64,000 bases of DNA from Paenibacillus sp. FSL H7-0331. Lineage in GTDB: Bacteria > Bacillota > Bacilli > Paenibacillales > NBRC-103111. Positions 24,918 through 32,837 of this stretch are shown here, piece by piece. A program made the position numbers and the translations under genes. The stretch spans positions 372,001-436,000 of the forward strand of contig NZ_MRTH01000002.1 in assembly GCF_001956045.1 (NCBI RefSeq). The letters are read 5' to 3'. A model generated the notes under the pieces. That model was given only the letters and a program-made list of their open reading frames with translations, was not told the DNA's origin and did no database searches. How positions within the stretch are numbered: the first letter of the stretch is position 1; the number at the start of each line of letters is the position of its first letter.

Positions 24918-25844
24918 ATGTATAGCATCAAAAAAGCATCTGAAATGCTAGGTATTCCTGCAGTGACCATTCGAGCTTGGGAAACTAGATACCAGATTGT
25001 AGCGCCTATTCGTGGCGCTGGAGGACATCGTTTATATAGTGATACCGATATTAACACACTTAAATGGATAAAAATTCAAATGGAAGAAAACAAAGTGAAG
25101 GTCAGCGAAGCGGTGTGGTTGCTGAAGCAAAGGTACATTGAGGAACAACCTATTGAAGAACCCATTGAAAAATTTGCAGTGACGCAAGTCCGTAAACCTT
25201 ACGAAGATCTCATGGATAAGCTGTACGAACATTTGGTTGATCTCAATACGTTCCAGTCACACGAAACGATAGATTTGGCATTTGCTTTATATCACTATGA
25301 CGAAGTGTTCCATCACATATTGGTTCCTGTACTATATCGAATGGGTGAAGAATGGGAGAGAGGGGACGTAACTACTGCTCAGGAGCATTTTTCTTCCCAA
25401 TTAATTATGCAAAGATTTACCCAGTTTTTTAGAATTCTTCCGATTTATCCTGACCTCCCGAAAGTGATAGCTTTGTGTCCTGAGGGAGAGCATCACCACA
25501 TGGGACTGATGCTATTCAGCTTATTTTTGCGAAAAAGAGGAATGGATGTCATTTATTTAGGCCCTAATACACCATTAAACGATTTGTATCAATTGATTGA
25601 AATGAAGCAGATATCGGTGGTAGTCGTTTCAGTTACCGATCCTGAACTAATTGAAACATTGGAGAATTGGATCGAGGAATGTCGAGAACAATACCCGGAA
25701 TTAAAATTTGTGCTTGGCGGAATAGGGTTTCAACATTGCTCGCCGCGAATATTCCCTTATGTTCAACCTGACGATCAGAGAGAGTGGGATAAATGGTATG
25801 AAAGTGAAATTATGACTGCGAAACCAGCCCATGCTCATACATGA
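24918..25844 (+). CDS. CarH/LitR-type MerR regulator with B12-binding domain
   Basis: 308 residues. Residues 1-70 are a MerR winged helix (SIKKASEMLGIPAVTIRAWE, RGAGGHRLYSDTDI). A helical cap follows with W146-x9-E156-H157 (WERGDVTTAQEH), exactly the Wx9EH pattern that covers adenosylcobalamin in CarH. The Rossmann-type B12 domain has E191-x-H193-x-x-G196, the lower-ligand motif ExHxxG, and VIYLGPNTPL. CarH regulators bind operators in the dark and release them when light breaks the cobalt-carbon bond. The residue after Trp146 is Glu, not the His that makes the light-state bis-His adduct in Thermus CarH, so the photoproduct may differ. It likely represses the divergent chemoreceptor and itself. 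Confidence 0.9.
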   Translation: MYSIKKASEMLGIPAVTIRAWETRYQIVAPIRGAGGHRLYSDTDINTLKWIKIQMEENKVKVSEAVWLLKQRYIEEQPIEEPIEKFAVTQVRKPYEDLMDKLYEHLVDLNTFQSHETIDLAFALYHYDEVFHHILVPVLYRMGEEWERGDVTTAQEHFSSQLIMQRFTQFFRILPIYPDLPKVIALCPEGEHHHMGLMLFSLFLRKRGMDVIYLGPNTPLNDLYQLIEMKQISVVVVSVTDPELIETLENWIEECREQYPELKFVLGGIGFQHCSPRIFPYVQPDDQREWDKWYESEIMTAKPAHAHT

Positions 25845-25996
25845 TTTTGTGAAATGAATCCATACTATGTGTGGCTGAACTAAGAGGAAATTCAAAATAA
25901 TAGGGGGGAAATCAGGTTTTGTTGGAGAATTTCTAATAGGCAAGAGAATGGGGCAATGAAGTTAATTGTTGTAACCATAACGAGAGGAATGAGTTA
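25845..25996. other. Intergenic space, nothing assigned
   Basis: 152 bases between two same-strand genes, without a clear hairpin, promoter or open frame. Confidence 0.3.
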
Positions 25997-26467
25997 ATGA
26001 ATAATTCCGTTACTTTCCCTGATCTTTCGTCCAGGCCATTTCGTTTGACTACGGAACGTCTTATGATTGCATCGGCTGATGTATTGTATCGTGCATGGAC
26101 AGAGCAGTTTGATCAATGGTTTGCGGCTCCAGGATCGGTAATTATGAAGGGTGAGGTCAATACCGTTTTCTTTTTTGAAACTAGCCACAAAGTTGAGACG
26201 GAAAAAGAGGCGCGACGCCATCCGCATTACGGTCGGTTCCTGAGACTTGAGCATGATCGTCTAGTGGAATTGACGTGGGTTACCGGAGCAGGGGGAACGC
26301 TAGGGGCAGAAACGATTGTCACCGTAGAGTTTACACTCCAAGGGGCGGGTACGTTATTGCGGCTTACGCATGCGGGTTTTCAAGATGAGGCTTCCAGGGA
26401 CGGACACGAACAGGCTTGGCCTTTTGTTCTTGAACAGCTTGATCAACGGATGACTTCGCGCATATAA
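25997..26467 (+). CDS. SRPBCC/AHSA1-type START-like domain protein
   Basis: 156 residues. The Bet v1-like fold of the AHSA1 group is suggested by [26 protein letters not shown] at the start, a central [20 protein letters not shown] strand pair and [29 protein letters not shown] at the end, whose GF..E..R..H..W pattern is characteristic. Such small proteins bind hydrophobic ligands or act as chaperone co-factors and are usually paired with ArsR regulators, but none is adjacent. ATG 25997 follows AGAGGAATGAG. A terminator hairpin follows at 26546. Confidence 0.8.
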   Translation: MNNSVTFPDLSSRPFRLTTERLMIASADVLYRAWTEQFDQWFAAPGSVIMKGEVNTVFFFETSHKVETEKEARRHPHYGRFLRLEHDRLVELTWVTGAGGTLGAETIVTVEFTLQGAGTLLRLTHAGFQDEASRDGHEQAWPFVLEQLDQRMTSRI

Positions 26468-26545
26468 GGAACGAACTTGAAGGTTGACAATTCAATAATA
26501 AAGGGGCAGCCTACAACAGGATTGTGGACGGGCATTCCCTTGGTA

Positions 26546-26580
26546 ATAACCGGATGTTCTTGCACCCGGTTATTTCTTTA
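26546..26580 (+). terminator. Terminator-like hairpin
   Basis: Perfect ATAACCGG (26546-26553) and CCGGTTAT (26566-26573) arms, followed by a T-rich TTCTTTA tract. Confidence 0.6.
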
Positions 26581-26740
26581 TGTGGACATAGATTGGAATT
26601 TGTAGCTATTCATAAACGTATTAAAAATTTGGATGTTATATTAATCGACTGGTATACCCCGCGAGTCAACATCCCTATATAATGTTTTTAAGGTGAATTT
26701 TAAATGATAACAGGAAATGTGTACGATATATCGATCAAAT

Positions 26741-26754
26741 TGTAAGCGTTTAAA
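26741..26754 (+). promoter_or_regulatory. cre-like catabolite repression site
   Basis: TGTAAGCGTTTAAA matches the CcpA cre consensus TGWAARCGYTWNCW at 13 of 14 positions. It lies in the decayed region upstream of the two-component remnant and response regulator. Prediction by eye only. Confidence 0.4.
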
Positions 26755-26909
26755 TTGTGATTTGAACATGATCGAGCTGAATCTGACCGAAAAAATCAAA
26801 GCCATCGAGGATATATCGAACTATATGATTTATCAGGAACATTTTCGGAGCGACTGAAACTAGCCAGTTGATTGAGACCTTATAATGATTATTTCGTATG
26901 TGCTTGAAT

Positions 26910-27074
26910 AGTGAGAAACGGTATACGACCTTGGGCAGCGAACTGGATTTTGTAAGGGCTTACCTCAATCTGCAGCAGAAGCGAATGGGCAATAAGCTGC
27001 AATTCAGTCTCCATATGGAAGCGGCTACGGAGTCGAACTGCCTGTTAATCAGATGGAAGGCGGTGCATGTGTAA
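26910..27074 (+). pseudogene. Remnant of a YesM-type sensor histidine kinase
   Basis: From 26910 one frame reads SEKRYTTLGSELDFVRAYLN, then LQQKRMGNKLQFSLHMEAAT, up to a TAA at 27072-27074. This is the segment after the phospho-acceptor His in YesM/LytS-type kinases (..TLxxELxxVxxYLxIQxxRF..). The preceding bases 26760-26900 have scattered kinase-like pieces interrupted by stops, and the downstream ATPase is missing. The large N-terminal sensor and membrane parts are gone. It lies 43 bases before an intact YesN-type response regulator, its natural partner. Confidence 0.7.
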
Positions 27075-27117
27075 GACTAAGAGTATCTCTATGGATGAAT
27101 GAACAGGAGGCGGAAGC

Positions 27118-28719
27118 ATGACGATCAGAATGCTAATTGTAGATGACGAGCCTATTATTTGCCAAGGACTGAGACATACATTACCATGGGAAACCATTGG
27201 TGTTGAAGTGGTCGGAGAAGCTTATGATGGTTGGGAGGCCCTTCAATTCGTATCCCGGGAGTCGGTTGATTTGGTGCTGACGGACATTCATATGGATGGG
27301 ATGGACGGACTTGAATTGGCTAAGAAATTGAAAGAATGGATGCCACATATCCGTATTATCATTATCAGTGGCTATGATGATTTTGAGTATGCTCGAAGAG
27401 CTCTTCGGCTTGGAATCGAGGATTATTTGCTAAAACCGGTAAACATTGATGAGCTTTTGACGATGGTCAAAAGAATTGATCTGGAGATCGTCAAGGAAGC
27501 GGAGCAGGGGCATAAGCACGAGCATGAACGTCGATTAAAGTGGCTGACTCAGCTCATTCAAGGGGAAGGAATCGTACAAAAGGAAACGGAAATTCCGACA
27601 TTTACATCTACGGATGTTCACTCCTTCAGGTTTATTGCAAGTCAGCTTGAGGATTACGCAGGATGGGTTGATCATTCTTCGGAGGAGCTTCGGCATTCCG
27701 TACGGAGCGAGTGGGAGAAAGCCATTACTACTGCTTTAAAGGGCATCGATCAGGAAGTCATATCTTTCTTTCATCATCCCAACCTGCTGCTATCATTATG
27801 TATTGGGTCACGTGAGGTCGATAGCAGGGATTTAGCGGCAGCTTTGAGTGATGCACAAGGTTTGATGTCGGAATTCCCACGTCTGCATTACGGCATCTCG
27901 CCTGTATACTCCTCATTGGATCAGGTATATCCCAGCTATATGCAAGCTGTATCTGTTTTGCAGCTAAGTGTTCTTTCGGATGTTAACACGGTACAGTTCT
28001 ACGAACAGGAACAGATATTGAGGAAATGTCTTCTTCCCTTTGCCCCATTCGAGCTGGAGAAGCAGCTGGTGCAAGTGCTATTTTACGGAAGCTTCGAGGA
28101 ATTGGATGACATTATCAGAGGGATGATGCAGGAGTTTCGCGATAAAGGTTATCTACTGAAGGAAATTTTACAGGCCATTAAGGAATTGAGTATTATTCTC
28201 CAGCGTAAGCTGCACAGCAATGGGATCGATTTATCTCAGCATACCGATTTTTTTAATACTTATGAAATCGATCTGCAGGTGCATAACTCCACTCGTGCTA
28301 TGGAAACCTTACTCCGTCGCGAGCTTCGGACGCTGTCCTCAATTATTCATTCATCTCTTGAAGGAAAGCATCACTGGATTACCGAACGGGTCAAAAAATT
28401 TATCGAATCGCGTCACACCACGGATTTGAAGGCTTCAGAGGTAGCGGCATGGCTCAAAATCACACCCAATTATTTTAGTATCATCTTCAAACAAAACTTT
28501 GGCAAAGGCTTTGCCGAATACTTGAACGAAGTCCGAATAGATCATGCCAAAGCAAGCTTGGTCAGTACGGAGGAACGGGTTTTTGAGATCGCCGAGAATG
28601 TCGGGTATCGGGAATACAAATATTTTTGCTCGATATTCAAAGCGTACACAGGAATAACACCTACTCAATACCGGAAGCTTGCGCAAACTACATCTGATTC
28701 CTTTGGGCAATTAGTTTGA
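27118..28719 (+). CDS. YesN-type response regulator with AraC output domain
   Basis: 533 residues. The receiver (1-125) has the acidic pair D9-D10, phospho-acceptor D56 in LVLTDIHMDGMDG and K106 in YLLKPVNI. A long middle domain (about 140-420) of unknown ligand role is usual for this family. The C-terminal AraC double helix-turn-helix runs from HWITERVKKFIESRHTTDLKA through VAAWLKITPNYFSIIFKQNFGKGF to VGYREYKYFCSIFKAYTGITPTQYRKL. GGAGGCGG precedes ATG 27118. Such regulators normally pair with an adjacent YesM kinase and control sugar transporters. Here the kinase is broken and no transporter is adjacent, so it is an orphan or uses another kinase. Confidence 0.93.
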   Translation: MTIRMLIVDDEPIICQGLRHTLPWETIGVEVVGEAYDGWEALQFVSRESVDLVLTDIHMDGMDGLELAKKLKEWMPHIRIIIISGYDDFEYARRALRLGIEDYLLKPVNIDELLTMVKRIDLEIVKEAEQGHKHEHERRLKWLTQLIQGEGIVQKETEIPTFTSTDVHSFRFIASQLEDYAGWVDHSSEELRHSVRSEWEKAITTALKGIDQEVISFFHHPNLLLSLCIGSREVDSRDLAAALSDAQGLMSEFPRLHYGISPVYSSLDQVYPSYMQAVSVLQLSVLSDVNTVQFYEQEQILRKCLLPFAPFELEKQLVQVLFYGSFEELDDIIRGMMQEFRDKGYLLKEILQAIKELSIILQRKLHSNGIDLSQHTDFFNTYEIDLQVHNSTRAMETLLRRELRTLSSIIHSSLEGKHHWITERVKKFIESRHTTDLKASEVAAWLKITPNYFSIIFKQNFGKGFAEYLNEVRIDHAKASLVSTEERVFEIAENVGYREYKYFCSIFKAYTGITPTQYRKLAQTTSDSFGQLV

Positions 28720-28792
28720 GAGCGATTACATTTGATGCGTTGTCATGGATACCCGTTACGAAATGCTGGTCCGAACCTATCGGTACAATGAA

Positions 28793-28825
28793 AAGAGTAG
28801 GCCGTGTACGTATCGGCCTACTCTT
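28793..28825. terminator. Bidirectional terminator
   Basis: Perfect 12-bp stem AAGAGTAGGCCG / CGGCCTACTCTT around a nine-base loop, between convergent genes. Confidence 0.75.
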
Positions 28826-28901
28826 AGCTATGCATATAAGATTATGTAAAACGGTAAAGATATAATAGCAGGAAGTTGTGAAAAACCCCTTTTGCCAACG
28901 T

Positions 28902-30035
28902 TTAAATGTAATTAAGCCCGCTAGTATGAGGAAGCGGTATGGTAGACCAGTCTGGCAAAAGTGGCTTGTGAGGCGATAATGGATCGAACAGCAGCGAAAC
29001 CAGCTCAGCTGGATTGACTTCGATGCTTGTATCTCCGGCCTTCACTGTGTAGCTGCCTTCCTCCAGAGAGGTAATCGCAAACACCTGCTTGTGATCCTTG
29101 TCTGCAACCGGGAAAGCTTGCTCAAGAACCCGCTGCGGATTCACGACATATACAGTTCCGTTGTTCGCTTTCGTTTCGTAAGGTACAGCAGCTTCCAGCA
29201 GCAGTCCTAACAATTGTTGTTCGTGCCAGCTTACCGGAATTTTTAGCTGCTCGAGATTCAACCGCTCAACCGCTTCAGCCAACAGGGAACCAACGTGAGC
29301 GGCTGGACCGGCAAATTCAATGACAGTTGGAGGTTTGCTATCCGCAGAACGACCTGGGGCAGCAATCACAGCAAATGAATCGACGCTGCCGGTTCCATGA
29401 GCGGCAACTAAGGTTTGATGCTCCAATTTCATACAGCTGGCGTAGGCTTCCGCATCGATCATCCTGCCGAGATCGGTAACGCTCTGCTCATACGCGACTT
29501 CACGTGTGGCAGCTGCCGCATGCAGAGCGAATACATCTGCAGCCTGGAACGGTCGCAGCTGAAGTGGGATGTCTCCAGCTTGTAAAGCTGACGCTGCGGC
29601 TTTAAGCCGAACGGCTCCTTCCGCATCCAGTGTGAAATGCTCTGTAAGACCAAATGGGTAGCAGTGTACGCGTGTATAGAGCGAACGGTCGCCTGAAATG
29701 AACAGTAGAGAGGCGCCGGCTTCTTCAGCATGCTGCTTGCAGCGATCCAGCATTTGGCCCGCAATGCCTTGCCCGCGATAGTCAGGATGCGTGCACACAG
29801 CCCCCATCGAAAATACGTTAAGCCTCGCATCGCCAACATGAATCACAAACGGGACAAGTCCCATGAAGGAAACGAGTCGGCCGTCAACAAAAGCTCCATA
29901 GGAATGACTTAATCCCGGTGCAAACAGAAATGGAAAGCTTGTGCCCATCGAGCTTTGTCCTGGTTTACGAAATACATCGTCTGCCAATTGGACGGCTTGC
30001 TGCAGTTCATCGTTTTTTACTAATCGAATATCCAT
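28902..30035 (-). CDS. GNAT family N-acetyltransferase (Eis-like, with C-terminal extension)
   Basis: 377 residues from ATG 30035 (GGAG upstream on the minus strand). The GNAT core is N-terminal. VFSMGAVCTHPDYRGQGIAGQMLDRCKQHA contains the acetyl-CoA loop R-x-x-G-x-G/A, followed by ASLLFISGDRSLYTRVHCYPFG. The remaining 200 residues correspond to the second GNAT-like and sterol-carrier-like parts of Eis-type enzymes. Those enzymes acetylate multiple amines, including aminoglycosides in mycobacteria. The natural substrate here is unknown. It is monocistronic, between a bidirectional terminator and a LysR gene. Confidence 0.85.
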   Translation of the reverse strand: MDIRLVKNDELQQAVQLADDVFRKPGQSSMGTSFPFLFAPGLSHSYGAFVDGRLVSFMGLVPFVIHVGDARLNVFSMGAVCTHPDYRGQGIAGQMLDRCKQHAEEAGASLLFISGDRSLYTRVHCYPFGLTEHFTLDAEGAVRLKAAASALQAGDIPLQLRPFQAADVFALHAAAATREVAYEQSVTDLGRMIDAEAYASCMKLEHQTLVAAHGTGSVDSFAVIAAPGRSADSKPPTVIEFAGPAAHVGSLLAEAVERLNLEQLKIPVSWHEQQLLGLLLEAAVPYETKANNGTVYVVNPQRVLEQAFPVADKDHKQVFAITSLEEGSYTVKAGDTSIEVNPAELVSLLFDPLSPHKPLLPDWSTIPLPHTSGLNYI

Positions 30036-30214
30036 TCTCTACTCACTCCAGATCATTTTGTAATATGACGCTTGTACCCTAAACCTATTGCAGCTCCTGC
30101 GAAAATAGTATCATAAACAATAAAGAAATCAAACATATTTTTAGTTCGAAAGAAAAAATGTTTGTTATTATTCCGGGAATAGACTTGCCTAAGCATCGAC
30201 TCGGAGAGAATGGA

Positions 30215-31099
30215 TTAGCTCTTACTGAGAAGCAGCTTCTGCAAGAACATATTCACAGCCATGGATGATGAATGATCATGGTTTCGAATGATCCAAAAAT
30301 TCCGTTCCACTAGCTTGGGGGCAACCGGAATTTGACACAATTCGCCCGACTCCAGTTCCTTCTTTACAATCCAGCGTGAGAGTATGGCTATACCCAGACC
30401 CGCAGAGACCGCTTCTTTGACCCCTTGGCTGCTGTTAAATACATAGGATCGTTTCATTGCCAATCCCGCAGCTTGAATAAACTGTTCGCTGAAGGATCGC
30501 GTTCCGGATCCGTTTTCTCTAAGCACCCAGGTGAGATCCTGCAGCAGCTCCGGTTTTACGTTTTTTTTGGACGCCAATGGATGCTCAGCAGACGCGATCA
30601 GAATCATTTCGTCTTTCATATAGGGGGTAATGAGCATCCCACTGGACACCACATTACCTTCAACGATACCAAGATCAAGCGTGTTAGCCCTCAACGCCTG
30701 GGTGATCTCCTCTGTATTGGCAATCGTAACCGACATTTCGACCTCTGGAAATTGTACGGCAAACTCCGCAAGCACTCGCGGCAAAATGTATTCCCCGATT
30801 GTGAAGCTGGCGCCAATTTGCAGGGAGCCTGTCACTTTTTCATTCAGTAGCTGAATTTCCTGCTTCGCTTCTTCCTCAAGAGCAAGAATTTGCTTCGCTC
30901 GTTTATACAAAATATCTCCAGCCTCGGTTAATTTGACAAGCTTTGGTGAACGATGCATCAGCTTGGCTCCATATTCATTTTCCAGATTGCGAATGTGTAG
31001 AGACACACCGGGCTGCGACAAATTGAGCAGTTCTGCAGCTCTTGAGAAGTTTCTTTGTTCCGTTACAGTAACAAAAACTCGAAGAGTTTCAACGATCAT
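30215..31099 (-). CDS. LysR family transcriptional regulator
   Basis: 294 residues from ATG 31099, which has GAGGTGG seven bases upstream on the minus strand; the ATG at 31105 would be only one base from that site. The N-terminal winged helix reads VFVTVTEQRNFSRAAELLNLSQPGVSLHIRNLE. The C-terminal effector domain starts near SLQIGASFTIGEYILP. It diverges from a YeiH-type exporter gene, an arrangement known for YeiE/CysL-like regulators of sulfur metabolism, so it probably activates that gene in response to a sulfur compound (inference). Confidence 0.92.
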   Translation of the reverse strand: MIVETLRVFVTVTEQRNFSRAAELLNLSQPGVSLHIRNLENEYGAKLMHRSPKLVKLTEAGDILYKRAKQILALEEEAKQEIQLLNEKVTGSLQIGASFTIGEYILPRVLAEFAVQFPEVEMSVTIANTEEITQALRANTLDLGIVEGNVVSSGMLITPYMKDEMILIASAEHPLASKKNVKPELLQDLTWVLRENGSGTRSFSEQFIQAAGLAMKRSYVFNSSQGVKEAVSAGLGIAILSRWIVKKELESGELCQIPVAPKLVERNFWIIRNHDHSSSMAVNMFLQKLLLSKS

Positions 31100-31274
31100 T
31101 TCCATTCCACCTCACAACAACATTGTACCTGTGCTCAGGAAATACAACAACCCAATCATTAGTTTTTCTCATGATTACAATAATACAATGGTATTTAACT
31201 TATGATTGAAATAGCCTTATAGTGGATCTACAGACAACTGTATGGCTTTCAATATAAGAATGGGAGTGAGGATA

Positions 31275-32321
31275 ATGGTACAAACCTATGCCTTGCCAAA
31301 TAAAAACAATAAAATGTGGGGTGTTATCCCCGGTGTTGGTTTGACGCTGTTGCTTGCTGTTTCAGCCAAATATTTGGCCGTGCTGCCGTTTCTCAGTATT
31401 ATGGGCCAGCTTGTCATAGCCATCTTGCTGGGAATCGGATGGAGAGCAGCGGTTCGTGTGCCTCAGCAAGCCATAGTAGGCATTTCATTTTCAAGTAAAA
31501 AGCTGCTGCGATTCGGTATTATTTTATTGGGGATGAAATTGAATCTGATCGATATCGTGCATGCAGGTCCCAAGGTTCTCGCTATTGCTGTCATCAATAT
31601 CGTGTTTGCGATTTTTGTCGTATACGGCATTGCCAGATTGTTTAAAGTAGAACAGCGTTTAGGTATCTTAACGGCATGTGGTACTGCTATATGTGGAGCA
31701 GCCGCCGTTGTTGCCATAGCGCCGCAAATCAAGGCCAATGATGATGAAACGGCGATTGGGGCAGCCACAGTCGCCATATTGGGAACTATTTTTACTCTCG
31801 TGTACACATTCCTTTATCCGCTGCTGGGTCTGACTGCAAGCGGTTATGGGATATTTACAGGTGCAACCCTGCACGAGGTTGCGCATGTGATCGCTGCAGC
31901 AGCACCGGGTGGTCAACAGGCTGTGGATTTGGCTGTTATCGTCAAATTGACACGTGTAGCTCTTCTGGTTCCAGTAGCAATTGTAATTGGTATTTGGGCC
32001 AATCGTAAGGAAAGCAAAAAAAATGCAGATGTAAACAAAACGAACTGGAAGTCGATTCTGATCCCCTGGTTCATTGTAGGCTTTCTGGTGATGAGCGGTG
32101 TGAATACACTTGGTATTATGCCAACAGCTGTTACGAATCAATTCATTGTGGTGGCTTATGTACTCATTGCTATGGCCATGGCTGGACTTGGGCTTAATGT
32201 CGATATCAGCACGTTTCGCCGTTTGGGTATGAAGTCGTTTGCCGCGGGTCTTATAGGATCGGTATTGCTCTCGGTACTGGGATATGTATTAGTCATTCTG
32301 TTCGGATTAAATGGATTGTGA
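31275..32321 (+). CDS. YeiH family putative sulfate exporter
   Basis: 348 residues from ATG 31275 (GGAG eight bases upstream). About ten membrane helices are seen. Family marks are GIGWRAAVRVPQQAIVGISF, FGIILLGMKLNLIDI, LTACGTAICGAAAVVAIAP, a helical-hairpin-like TGATLHEVAHVIAAAAPGG and AMAGLGLNVDISTFRRLGMKSF. The YeiH/YedR (PF03601) group is annotated as putative sulfate exporters, although direct evidence is thin; sulfite or other sulfur compounds are possible. The divergent LysR gene is the likely controller. Confidence 0.9.
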   Translation: MVQTYALPNKNNKMWGVIPGVGLTLLLAVSAKYLAVLPFLSIMGQLVIAILLGIGWRAAVRVPQQAIVGISFSSKKLLRFGIILLGMKLNLIDIVHAGPKVLAIAVINIVFAIFVVYGIARLFKVEQRLGILTACGTAICGAAAVVAIAPQIKANDDETAIGAATVAILGTIFTLVYTFLYPLLGLTASGYGIFTGATLHEVAHVIAAAAPGGQQAVDLAVIVKLTRVALLVPVAIVIGIWANRKESKKNADVNKTNWKSILIPWFIVGFLVMSGVNTLGIMPTAVTNQFIVVAYVLIAMAMAGLGLNVDISTFRRLGMKSFAAGLIGSVLLSVLGYVLVILFGLNGL

Positions 32322-32395
32322 GAATGATTGGCTGGCATGAAGGGGAGAGGGTGTAGTAAAATTAACGTAATAACGGTTAGCAAAAGGAGATTGCC

Positions 32396-32674
32396 ATGTG
32401 CCGAAATATCAAAACATTATTTAACTTCGACCCGCCAGCTACTGAAGAGGAGATTCATGCAGCGGCGCTCCAGTTCGTGAGAAAGATATCCGGCTTCACC
32501 GAGCCTTCGAAGGCGAATGAAGAAGCGTTCAATCGCGCCATTTCAGAGGTGGCTGTAGTTGCCCGGGATCTGTTGGATACTTTAGTAACCAATGCCGAAT
32601 CTCGTAATCGTGAGGTCGAGATTGAGCGTGCTCGTGCCAGATCTGCCAAAAGATTCGGAACAGCAGAGGAATAA
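32396..32674 (+). CDS. DUF2277 family protein
   Basis: 92 residues from ATG 32396, AAGGAG at 32383-32388. The start MCRNIKTLFNFDPPATEEEI with LQFVRKISGFTEPSKANEEAF is the signature of the small DUF2277 family found in many bacteria. The conserved Cys2-Arg3-Asn4-Ile5 and the Arg-rich C-terminus (EIERARARSAKRFG) suggest a helical, possibly nucleic-acid-associated protein, but no function is established. It is 74 bases after the YeiH gene and may be co-transcribed with it. Confidence 0.88.
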   Translation: MCRNIKTLFNFDPPATEEEIHAAALQFVRKISGFTEPSKANEEAFNRAISEVAVVARDLLDTLVTNAESRNREVEIERARARSAKRFGTAEE

Positions 32675-32722
32675 ATCGACTGGGAAGCGATAAATAAATA
32701 TATAGAAAAAAGAGCAAGGAAA

Positions 32723-32768
32723 AGGGCTGAAATTCACAAAACGATTTTTGTGGATTCAGCCCCATTTT
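32723..32768. terminator. Terminator between DUF2277 and the P450 gene
   Basis: GGGCTGAAATTCAC pairs with GTGGATTCAGCCC (one bulge) around an A/T-rich loop. It lies between convergent genes and has A-rich and T-rich flanks. Confidence 0.65.
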
Positions 32769-32837
32769 GCGACCATTTAATTAATTGTATTAATAATTAA
32801 CAACACTAACATCCTATGGTTACATTGATTTCATCAA

